Assembly: GCA_030145015.1 (NCBI GenBank)
Contig: JAQYWI010000062.1
Coordinates: forward strand, 1-25,185
Direction: 5' to 3'
Source of the DNA: Desulfobacterales bacterium
GTDB lineage: Bacteria; Desulfobacterota; Desulfobacteria; Desulfobacterales; JAHEIW01
Length of the DNA: 25,185 nt
The notes beneath the pieces are model-generated. The model saw only the letters and a program-made list of their open reading frames with translations. It did not search any database and was not told where the DNA came from. The translations under genes were made by a program, and so were the position numbers. Numbering within the stretch: position 1 is the first letter of the stretch; each line of letters starts with the position of its first letter. This document shows, in pieces, positions 16,565 through 22,498 of this stretch.

Positions 16565-16593
16565 TCAAAAAAGCCGGGAAGAAATCCCGGCTT
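16565..16593 (-). terminator. Rho-independent terminator of the homocysteine methyltransferase gene
   Basis: Arms 16571-16579 and 16585-16593 form a perfect 9-bp GC-rich stem (AAGCCGGGA/TCCCGGCTT) with a 5-nt loop. On the minus strand it is followed by six T residues (16570-16565). It starts 7 bp after the stop codon at 16600. Confidence 0.88.
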
Positions 16594-16599
16594 GGTGTT

Positions 16600-17493
16600 T
16601 TAATCGGCAGTTGGATGGCCGGATATGGCCGCGGTCATGGTTTTAATAAATTCAGGATCCGTACCGCAGCAGCCCCCAACCATATCCGCACCGGCCTGTG
16701 CTATTTTCTTGAGGTCCAGAGCAAACTCTGCGGGGGTCTGTTCGTAGTAAGTTCGGTCTCCGTCCGCAACCGGCTTGCCTGCATTGGGCTGGATCAATAT
16801 GGGTTTGTCGGTCGCAGCCCGTAGCTCCTTGGTCAACTCGATCATCTCCGAGCTTCCTAAGGTACAATTGGCGCCGATGATATCCGCACCGGCCTCTGCC
16901 AGAGCGGATGCACACTGGCCAACGGTTTCCCCCATAATCGTATAATAGCCCATTTCCGTATTGTTGTACGTCATGGAAGCGATCAGCAATATATCGCCCG
17001 CCTGTCGCGCCCCATGCACGGCCGCAACGGCTTCTTCGAGGGAATACATGGTTTCAATGAGGAGCAAGTCAACCCCACCTTCCACCAATACTTTTGCCTG
17101 CTGATTAAACGCTGCCTGCATTTCTTCAGGAGAGCTATCTCCAATTGGCGGCAGTGTTTTCCCGGAGGGGCCAATATCCCCGGCCACAAATTTTCCCGCG
17201 GGGCAGGCTTGCTTTGCCAGTTTTGCAGCTTCCCGGTTCAGCACTTCCATCTGGGTATCAATGCCTTCAGCTTCGAGCTTTAGCGGATTTCCGCTAAACG
17301 TATTGGTAAGCACTACATCCGCCCCGGCGGCAAAGTACTTTTTATGGATATCTGCCACCAATCCCGGCTTTTCCACATTCAGAAGCATCGGAGATTTGAT
17401 GGACTCAATCCCCGCGGCCATAATCAGGGTTCCCATAGCGCCGTCAAAAATGATGGTCTTTTCTTTAACTTGTTCCAACAATGTTTTTGGCAT
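16600..17493 (-). CDS. Stand-alone homocysteine S-methyltransferase domain protein (MetH N-terminal type)
   Basis: A 297-residue TIM-barrel of the S-methyl_trans family, matching the homocysteine-binding module of MetH or BHMT. The N-terminus IIFDGAMGTLIM (14-25) and the zinc ligands Cys210 (GANCTLG), Cys275 and Cys276 (GGCCGTDP) are present. It lacks the folate, cobalamin and reactivation domains of MetH (over 1200 residues), so it should work with separate corrinoid and methyl-donor proteins. The ATG at 17493 has AAGGA 8 bp upstream; a longer in-frame form from 17655 would run through repeat-like DNA and is rejected. A clear terminator follows. It could pass methyl groups from a corrinoid protein served by the MttB-type enzyme further on to homocysteine (inference); use of an S-methyl donor is the alternative. 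Confidence 0.85.
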   Translation of the reverse strand: MPKTLLEQVKEKTIIFDGAMGTLIMAAGIESIKSPMLLNVEKPGLVADIHKKYFAAGADVVLTNTFSGNPLKLEAEGIDTQMEVLNREAAKLAKQACPAGKFVAGDIGPSGKTLPPIGDSSPEEMQAAFNQQAKVLVEGGVDLLLIETMYSLEEAVAAVHGARQAGDILLIASMTYNNTEMGYYTIMGETVGQCASALAEAGADIIGANCTLGSSEMIELTKELRAATDKPILIQPNAGKPVADGDRTYYEQTPAEFALDLKKIAQAGADMVGGCCGTDPEFIKTMTAAISGHPTAD

Positions 17494-17532
17494 CACATTT
17501 TCCTTAAGTTGAAAAGTGGAGTCAACGACCAA

Positions 17533-17643
17533 CCGCAAAGCGGGTGGCTTGGATTTTACCGCCATAGGCGGGAAAAGACAGGAGCGCGAAGTGCCCCAAT
17601 CGTTGAAAATAACGCGGTGGAACCGGGTGCGAAGCACCCGGTT
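17533..17643. other. Structured leader upstream of the methyltransferase gene
   Basis: Three perfect hairpins lie in series: CCGC-aaa-GCGG (17533-17543), CCGCC-ata-GGCGG (17559-17571) and a 10-bp stem, AACCGGGTGC paired across a 3-nt loop (17621-17643). They are in the 5-prime region of the minus-strand methyltransferase gene. I could not fit a known SAM, SAH or cobalamin riboswitch to them. They may be an unrecognised leader RNA or a palindromic repeat. Confidence 0.35.
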
Positions 17644-17681
17644 TGGAAAACCCAATTAATCTTTTTTAATATTATTACTCA

Positions 17682-17751
17682 CGCAAAGACGATAGGCTGC
17701 AAAGAATGATAAACAAAATAAAAAATCTCTTGGCGCCTTTGCGTCTTTGCG
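17682..17751. repeat. Inverted intergenic element with CGCAAAG(A/G) units
   Basis: CGCAAAGACG (17682-17691) and CGTCTTTGCG (17742-17751) are perfect inverted arms. Read on the minus strand the right arm continues as 8-bp units CGCAAAGA, CGCAAAGG, CGCCAAGA. Translated on the plus strand it gives the LLAPLRLCERL peptide that often appears in spurious gene calls. The element occupies part of the 680-bp gap between 17494 and 18172. Confidence 0.6.
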
Positions 17752-17765
17752 AGAGGCTAAATTCG

Positions 17766-17894
17766 CTAACCCGCAGCATCACAGAAAATCGTGCTGGCGC
17801 TAAAAGCTTCTGCCAAGGGATTGGTTATCTCACCGAATTCCGCGGGTTCGATCATAGCGCATCGAAAATTCACGGTCAAGGCGCCATTAATCAT
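17766..17894 (-). CDS. Possible 42-residue small ORF upstream of the methyltransferase gene
   Basis: An ATG at 17894 follows TTTAGGAG with a 6-bp spacer, a good ribosome-binding site, and opens 42 codons (MINGALTVNFRCAMIEPAEF at the start, ending STIFCDAAG) to a TAG at 17766. The peptide has no transmembrane segment or signal and I do not recognise it. It is in the same orientation as the homocysteine methyltransferase 270 bp downstream. It may be a real small protein, a leader peptide or the remnant of a longer gene. The call rests only on the ribosome-binding site and open frame. Confidence 0.35.
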   Translation of the reverse strand: MINGALTVNFRCAMIEPAEFGEITNPLAEAFSASTIFCDAAG

Positions 17895-17950
17895 AAAAAA
17901 CTCCTAAAGCTTTACAACAAAATGCCGATAAGAAATCCGGTAACTTCTCG

Positions 17951-17970
17951 GATGCACGTGCATCTTTTTT
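17951..17970. other. 14-bp perfect palindrome followed by T6
   Basis: GATGCACGTGCATC (17951-17964) is fully palindromic and followed on the plus strand by six T. It could be a protein-binding site about 57 bp upstream of the small ORF start on the minus strand, or a weak bidirectional terminator. There is no direct support for either. Confidence 0.35.
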
Positions 17971-18040
17971 GTCGGGCTCTCAATGAAAATTGGGGTAGGT
18001 ACCGGGAAAAATAACGGCATCGGGAGAGGATAAAACCCAA

Positions 18041-18086
18041 GCGGTTCAGTCAGCCCTTGCCTTTTGCCGGGCAAGGGCTGTACCGC
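18041..18086. other. Nested stem-loop in the leader of a lipoprotein gene
   Basis: An 11-bp perfect stem (CAGCCCTTGCC, 18051-18061, with 18070-18080) is enclosed by a second 5-bp stem GCGGT/ACCGC (18041-18045 with 18082-18086). It is 87 bp before the lipoprotein start at 18173. On the minus strand it is followed by a loose TTGGGTTTTATCC tail. It may be a cis-regulatory leader, a small RNA terminator or a repeat copy. Confidence 0.4.
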
Positions 18087-18172
18087 ACCTCATATCCTGT
18101 TAAGCAATTAAAACCCGGATATCTTGATTAAAACGTCATGCAACACGAAAGGCTTTTTTGGGGGGGAGATGC

Positions 18173-18760
18173 ATGCAAGCTAATCCAGTCAAACGAGCAC
18201 TGTTCCTGATAAGTATCGCCTTATTTCTTTCCCTGGCCGCCTGTGCATCAAAAAGTATCATTAACGGGCGGGTCGTAGACGCTGAAACAGGTCAACCGAT
18301 TAAAGACGCCGCCGTTGCCATCCGCTGGCTCGAAAATCAATCTGAAGATAATTCCAGCACGGTCCATACCTTTGATGCGGCCCAGGACCTGTCCGATAAG
18401 GACGGCAATTTTTCGATACCGGAATATCGGAACAGAAAATATGTGATGGGGGTTTATAAAAAAGGCTACATCTGTTGGAGCAGTCGCAGTGATTTTTCAG
18501 GCAGCGCTCCGGAAAAAGCAAGCCTCAGACTTCCTCCGAATGTCGAAAACGGGATGGAAATTCACTTGGCGCGACTCACGGAAGGGCATTCCCGGGATGA
18601 GCACGCCGGTTTTACCGTACTGGTTGCCGGAGAAGTTACCGAATCTAAAAAAGGTCCTTTCTACAAGGCAATTATGCCGCTCTTTCGTAAATGGCGCGAT
18701 AATCTTCGCAAGGAATTTCAAAAAAAAATGGGGCCTAAAAATATCGAAGAACCGCATTAA
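18173..18760 (+). CDS. Lipoprotein with carboxypeptidase-regulatory-like beta-sandwich
   Basis: A 195-residue protein starting MQANPVKRAL, with a hydrophobic stretch (9-20) and lipobox LAAC (Cys24); Ala at +2 predicts outer-membrane sorting. From about 29 to 130 the pattern INGRVVDAETGQPIKDAAVAI followed by DKDGNFSIPEY and VMGVYKKGY is that of CarboxypepD_reg-like (SpaA/TonB-associated) beta-sandwich domains, which bind or scaffold rather than catalyse. The C-terminal 40 residues are basic and helical. The ATG at 18173 with GGGGGGAGA just upstream is chosen over a TTG at 18158. It stands alone between repeat elements; partner and function are unknown. Confidence 0.75.
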   Translation: MQANPVKRALFLISIALFLSLAACASKSIINGRVVDAETGQPIKDAAVAIRWLENQSEDNSSTVHTFDAAQDLSDKDGNFSIPEYRNRKYVMGVYKKGYICWSSRSDFSGSAPEKASLRLPPNVENGMEIHLARLTEGHSRDEHAGFTVLVAGEVTESKKGPFYKAIMPLFRKWRDNLRKEFQKKMGPKNIEEPH

Positions 18761-18780
18761 ACCCGCAATAACAGTAGATC

Positions 18781-18899
18781 ACGCTCAAGAGCAAGGCACC
18801 GGCCGGCGAAAAAGCGCAGCATACATATAGTATGTGAGCATTTTGAGGAGGTCGGTAACGCAGCTATTGAGCGTTAGATGCATTTTTGAGATGGGTTCT
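18781..18899. repeat. Intergenic palindromic element with terminal ACGCTCAA/TTGAGCGT
   Basis: ACGCTCAA (18781-18788) and TTGAGCGT (18867-18874) are perfect inverted arms. Between them is a second palindrome, CATAC-ATATA-GTATG (18820-18834). The tail GCATTTTTGAGATGGGTTC (to about 18899) echoes the internal TGAGCATTTTGAGGAGG. It has the build of a multicopy REP-like unit and fills the space between two convergent genes. I recall similar strings in other desulfobacterial genomes but could not check this. Confidence 0.5.
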
Positions 18900-18949
18900 A
18901 AAGATTTTAGCGCCCCGATACACAGCTTTCGGAACCGAAAACGTCCGGC

Positions 18950-19144
18950 CTATTCATAGGCGATGACGCGGATCAAACCGATCGTTGCGCCATTGTCATC
19001 AGAGGTCGGCGCATCACTAACGGAAATAATTCTTTGCACCTTATTTCCCTCGATAAATTTATTCACCATGGTATCGAGTTCTTCAAGTTCCTTTCTCGCA
19101 TGAAATATTTTTAACGGACTTGCAAAAGTTTTGACCTTGATCAT
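18950..19144 (-). CDS. Small Cse60/DUF2758-like protein
   Basis: A 64-residue protein (MIKVKTFASPLKIFHARKEL at the start). It has an N-terminal beta strand, a helix with ELEELDTMVNKFIEG, then two strands around IISVSDAP and ATIGLIRVIAYE. This resembles the short Cse60/DUF2758 family and other dodecin-sized alpha-beta proteins; no function is established for it here. AGGAGG 7 bp before the ATG makes expression very likely. It is monocistronic, convergent with the lipoprotein gene upstream and divergent from the next one. Confidence 0.7.
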   Translation of the reverse strand: MIKVKTFASPLKIFHARKELEELDTMVNKFIEGNKVQRIISVSDAPTSDDNGATIGLIRVIAYE

Positions 19145-19314
19145 AGCGTTTCCTCCTTAAAGACCCTTTTGTAAGCTTATAAACGGCTTGTTTTGATAAG
19201 GTTCTATGTGTAAGAATAATACCCCAATAAGTGGCGGCAAGGGTTAACGCGAACAAATCTGCTTTACAAAATTAGAACTTGCGTTAATTTGAATTAGTCT
19301 GTTTTAAAATTTTG

Positions 19315-19437
19315 GGTTACTTACCACAGAAGGCACAGCGCGCGCTGAGGTTGTATCAATAAGTAACCAAGGGATAATATTCTTTTTTAAAATTCTGTCT
19401 ATGCGCTCTGCGGGCGCTGTGGTGAACCGCAAGTTCC
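19315..19437. repeat. Inverted CACAGA-type intergenic element
   Basis: GGTTACTTA (19315-19323) and TAAGTAACC (19360-19368) are perfect 9-bp inverted arms. Outer flanks carry the degenerate pair CCACAGAAGGCACAGCG (about 19324-19340) and GCTCTGCGGGCGCTGTGG (about 19414-19431) in opposite orientation. These match the CCACAGAGGCACAGAG-type short-period repeats of many sulfate reducers. The rest of the gap 19145-19314 is AT-rich with no gene seen. Confidence 0.5.
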
Positions 19438-19448
19438 AGGTAATGATT

Positions 19449-19739
19449 ATGAAATGCCTCCTGGCTTTAATTGTGACAATCAATCTTATGGCATGCGCCG
19501 CGAACTTATCCCCCGATGTTGCTCAAACCGAACCTGGTTCGGCCCAAAAGACAGCTGCTGAAAATAAGTCAGATACAGCTGATTCCGCAAAACCGATTAA
19601 ATCTCCCCACGGCTATATCATAACGAAAGATTACGAGCCGGGTAGATTCGGCGGTTTTATCGGTGATTGTGCCGATGATAAGAACTGGCCGTATTACTGG
19701 CAGTGTATGAGTGAAAATTCAGGCAACGGCTTCAAATAA
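19449..19739 (+). CDS. Small lipoprotein, unknown function
   Basis: A 96-residue protein with a short lipoprotein signal (MKCLLALIVTINLMAC, lipobox LMAC, Cys16). A low-complexity Ser/Thr/Ala/Lys linker of about 40 residues follows, then a conserved-looking C-terminal segment rich in aromatic residues and Cys (GYIITKDYEPGRFGGFIGD, then WPYYWQCMSE). The ATG at 19449 is chosen from AGG spacing; an ATG two codons earlier is equally possible. It follows a repeat element and converges on the DUF1786 gene. I do not recognise the family. Confidence 0.6.
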   Translation: MKCLLALIVTINLMACAANLSPDVAQTEPGSAQKTAAENKSDTADSAKPIKSPHGYIITKDYEPGRFGGFIGDCADDKNWPYYWQCMSENSGNGFK

Positions 19740-19789
19740 AGGCGAATCGTACCAACCGGAAATTCAAATTCTCGCCGCCGCCATAGGCT

Positions 19790-20866
19790 TTACAGATAGA
19801 CAATCGGTTTAAGGTTTTTGCGTCTTCGCAGGGCTTCCAGCAGTCCGACGGTTCCGGTCATCATATTGTCGCCCCAGGGTGCTCCAAATTGAATCGGCAG
19901 ACGCGAGCTTGCAACCAGTTTGCGTTTAGGACCCGTTGCGATGATGGATTCGATGGCGTTAAATCCTACCGCCCGGCGAACGAAGGCGCCATGGCCGCCT
20001 TCGGCTAAAATTTGCCGGTGGCTTAATTTACCCTCAGCCAGATCATGTAACAGGATTTCCAGCTTCTCTAAGGTAATATCCTGGGTATGATATTCAAAAA
20101 ACCCCGCAATTTCTTCGCCGGCCATTGCGGCCCCAACCGTATGGGAGGTGGCGATATCCAGGAGCAAAACCGGTTTCTTTCCCCGCGCCAGGCTATCCAT
20201 TGAGGCTCCGAGAATGGCCGCCATGCCGCTGTCCATGACATAAATTTCTGCGGCAGGTAATTTCAAAGCGCTTTGGGCAATCGATTTCAAGCGATTCATC
20301 GTATCCGGAACCTCCCTGTCACGGTATAGCAAGGTATGCGGATAGGGATTGTCCGCCAGACAGGCCTGGAACAAGTTATGGCGAAAGTCCAGATGCGATA
20401 TCTCCGGTGGAGGTACCCCATGGTCCTGGGCACAGATGGCAACAGCATCAAACTCAAATGGAACACCAAAGCTTTTTACGATCTGCTCCAACCGCGCCGG
20501 TTCAAGATCGCCCAGGGTGATGACCGTATAGTTTTGACTCCGGCGCAAATCTTCCGCGCGCTCATCTTCAATCACTTTTAGGCCCCATGATCTTACTTTG
20601 TCCAGGTTGTGATTAAGGGTTGCCGCCGCTGAAACCGACATGACCACTTCGGTCTCATTCGCTCGCGCAATCAGGGCTTGCGTAATCGGGCCGCCTCCCA
20701 TTTCATTACCCACAACCAAAAGATTCCCGGCAACGCTGCTGGCCCTTTCGGCCAAATACCTGACCGGCGATTTCACCACGGCCTTGTAGTGCAAATCGGT
20801 TTCGGTGTCGTAGTGCAAAATATCCATTGTTCCGGCACCAACATCGATCATCAATAATTTACGCAT
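19790..20866 (-). CDS. DUF1786 family ASKHA-like protein
   Basis: A 358-residue cytoplasmic protein. It matches my memory of the DUF1786 family, often named putative pyruvate formate-lyase activating enzyme in databases although it has no radical-SAM CxxxCxxC motif. It shows two actin/Hsp70-like phosphate loops: IDVGAGTMDIL (7-17) and LLLDIATSHTVGAA (234-247), plus AICAQDHG (143-150) and DSGMAAILG (212-220). GAGAGG precedes the ATG. The fold resembles the corrinoid activator encoded at 24159 but lacks its ferredoxin domain. It sits between corrinoid-linked genes, which hints at a role in one-carbon metabolism; function is unknown. Confidence 0.75.
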   Translation of the reverse strand: MRKLLMIDVGAGTMDILHYDTETDLHYKAVVKSPVRYLAERASSVAGNLLVVGNEMGGGPITQALIARANETEVVMSVSAAATLNHNLDKVRSWGLKVIEDERAEDLRRSQNYTVITLGDLEPARLEQIVKSFGVPFEFDAVAICAQDHGVPPPEISHLDFRHNLFQACLADNPYPHTLLYRDREVPDTMNRLKSIAQSALKLPAAEIYVMDSGMAAILGASMDSLARGKKPVLLLDIATSHTVGAAMAGEEIAGFFEYHTQDITLEKLEILLHDLAEGKLSHRQILAEGGHGAFVRRAVGFNAIESIIATGPKRKLVASSRLPIQFGAPWGDNMMTGTVGLLEALRRRKNLKPIVYL

Positions 20867-20883
20867 TCATCATCCTCTCAATC

Positions 20884-20968
20884 GATTGCAGATTTTCGAT
20901 TGCGGATTGCAGATTGAAATATCAAACATATCGTATATTCAAAATCCGAAATCCGCATTCCGCATTCC
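20884..20968. repeat. Opposed arrays of GATTNNN heptamers
   Basis: Five adjacent heptamers starting GATT (gattgca, gattttc, gattgcg, gattgca, gattgaa; 20884-20918) face four heptamers ending in TCC (aaaatcc, gaaatcc, gcattcc, gcattcc; 20941-20968) across a 22-bp AT-rich spacer. The arms pair imperfectly. The element fills most of the gap between the MFS gene and the DUF1786 gene. Confidence 0.65.
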
Positions 20969-21031
20969 AGAATCTTAAGTGCTCCACAGCCGAAATTTTC
21001 TATACCTTTTGGCATCCTTAAAGCCACCTTT

Positions 21032-22273
21032 TTATTCGTCATGTTGCGACAATTTTCTTACCCGGCTCATTAAAAGCAGGGCCATAAACGCCATGACCGC
21101 CGAGATGATAAAGGCATGGTTGTAAACGCCGGTGGTATCCCGCAGGGTCCCCGATATCCAGTGCGTTAATATAGCGCCGAAACCGTAAAAAGGCGTCCAT
21201 GCGCCAGCAACCGTGGCAATCGCCTCGCGCGGAAAATAATCTCCGGCACAAAGTCCATAGATCGGAAAGGTTGTCCCATAGGCAACACCCACGCACCCCA
21301 CAAAAAAATACAGTAAGAACAACTGCTTTCCAACCACGAGCAAGGCGACCATTGCAACGGCAATCAGCGCATTTGAAATCAGGATGGTCTTTTTCCGGCC
21401 CAGGGAATCAGAAAGCGGCAGCACGGTTAAAACGCCGATAACCTGGCCGATGCCGTGCACGCTGGCCAATCGGCTTGACAGGGCCTTGGTCAATCCGAGC
21501 TGATATTCAGCATAGTCCACCATAAACGTGGTGATACAATAGAGGCTATAAGCCACCGCAAAATAAGAAAGGCCGATTAACCAGAACCGGCTATCCTTAA
21601 ACAAAGCACTCAGGGGTATTCGTGTTTTTGGTGTGTTTATATCTGTGTTCGGATTGGAAGGGACCTCTTTTTGGCCCCAGGGCTGAAATCCGGCAGATTC
21701 CGGATCGCTCTTTAATAAAAGCCCGTTTAACGGCACGAGTGCCAGTGCCATGCCCCCTAAAAAATACCAGGCATACCGCCAACTGAAATTTTCAACCACC
21801 CAGGGGAATACGGCCCCCATCGTGGCCAATCCCAATCCGAAACCGGTTGAGACCATACCCAGGGTAATGCCGCGCCGCTTTATCGTTACCCAGCGCTGCA
21901 CCATAGCAACCACCGGCACCCACATACCGGTCGCTCCCAAACCGGCTATGGCGAAGAAAAAACAAGCCGACCACAGGGAAGTCACGCTGCCCATAAAAAA
22001 GACGCCCAGACTGAGAATCAGCAGGCATATGGTAATGACGCGGCGGGCGCCAAATCGATCGGTCAGGAAGCCGGTGAAGGGCGAGATGGTGATGTAGACG
22101 ATCAGGTAAAAATTAAATATCAATCCTACCGCTACTCTGCCAAAACCGAGGGTGCGGATCATTTCCGGAAGAATAACGCTATAGCCCAACCGAGCTGAAT
22201 AATTTACAAATAAATTGATCCAGCAAATCCCAAAGATAATCCAGGCCCAGTGTACCCTTTGCTTTTCTTGCAC
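21032..22273 (-). CDS. MFS transporter, OFA/monocarboxylate type
   Basis: A 413-residue permease with about 12 membrane segments. The MFS loop signature between TM2 and TM3 reads GFLTDRFGARRV (about 63-74), and its second-half counterpart is PLSDSLGRKK (about 283-292). The N-terminal WAWIIFGICWINLFVNYSARLGYSVILPEM is typical of oxalate-formate/monocarboxylate (OFA) transporters. It starts with GTG, set by AAGGAGG upstream. It is divergent from an MttB-family methyltransferase with a shared palindromic operator, so it probably imports that enzyme's methylated substrate, such as a betaine or carboxylated amine (inference). Confidence 0.87.
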   Translation of the reverse strand: MQEKQRVHWAWIIFGICWINLFVNYSARLGYSVILPEMIRTLGFGRVAVGLIFNFYLIVYITISPFTGFLTDRFGARRVITICLLILSLGVFFMGSVTSLWSACFFFAIAGLGATGMWVPVVAMVQRWVTIKRRGITLGMVSTGFGLGLATMGAVFPWVVENFSWRYAWYFLGGMALALVPLNGLLLKSDPESAGFQPWGQKEVPSNPNTDINTPKTRIPLSALFKDSRFWLIGLSYFAVAYSLYCITTFMVDYAEYQLGLTKALSSRLASVHGIGQVIGVLTVLPLSDSLGRKKTILISNALIAVAMVALLVVGKQLFLLYFFVGCVGVAYGTTFPIYGLCAGDYFPREAIATVAGAWTPFYGFGAILTHWISGTLRDTTGVYNHAFIISAVMAFMALLLMSRVRKLSQHDE

Positions 22274-22324
22274 CGGATCCCTCCTTTTTTAGCCGCCGAT
22301 ATGATTTAAACTATTTATTTTGGG

Positions 22325-22345
22325 TGTTGCAAGAAAATTGCAACA
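22325..22345. promoter_or_regulatory. TGTTGCAA-N5-TTGCAACA palindromic operator
   Basis: A perfect 21-bp palindrome with 8-bp arms lies 52 bp upstream of the MFS start and 154 bp upstream of the MttB start. On the minus strand each TTGCAA could serve as a -35; the pair TTGCAA...TTAAAT gives a 17-bp spacer. The symmetry and position mark it as a repressor or activator site shared by both genes. No regulator gene is adjacent. Confidence 0.6.
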
Positions 22346-22381
22346 ACGATCGATATGATTTTGATAAATTCGATTTATCTT

Positions 22382-22410
22382 TTGACATGCAAAGTGGCTT
22401 ATGCCATAGA
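22382..22410 (+). promoter_or_regulatory. Possible promoter of the MttB-family gene
   Basis: TTGACA (22382-22387), a 17-bp spacer and CATAGA (22405-22410) give a perfect -35 with a poor -10. Transcription would start near 22417, about 80 bp before the preferred start codon. This favours the later ATG over upstream in-frame ones. Confidence 0.4.
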
Positions 22411-22498
22411 GGGCCTACATTCAGGTCTGACCGTTATTGATTTAGAACGTAAAACAAAAAGAGGAATTGCGCTTTGGTTTTCTAATAGAGAGGCAGAT

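Noticed and set aside
16387..16599. An extra gene on the plus strand starting near 16522.
   Set aside because: The frame runs through the terminator of the minus-strand methyltransferase gene and then along its antisense strand.
17494..17655. An N-terminal extension of the homocysteine methyltransferase from an ATG at 17655.
   Set aside because: The added 54 residues read through hairpin-rich DNA, while the ATG at 17493 has a good ribosome-binding site and a normal family N-terminus.
17706..18014. A 102-codon plus-strand open frame with the peptide LLAPLRLCERL.
   Set aside because: The N-terminal part is translated repeat DNA (the CGCAAAGG-type element), there is no ribosome-binding site, and the rest has no protein-like pattern.
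20884..20968. A CRISPR-like array.
   Set aside because: Units are 7 bp with no spacers, and the two halves are in opposite orientation; no cas gene is present.
22355..22498. An N-terminal extension of the MttB-family protein.
   Set aside because: It would run through the likely promoter, it has no family similarity, and the ATG at 22499 has a ribosome-binding site and gives the family length.
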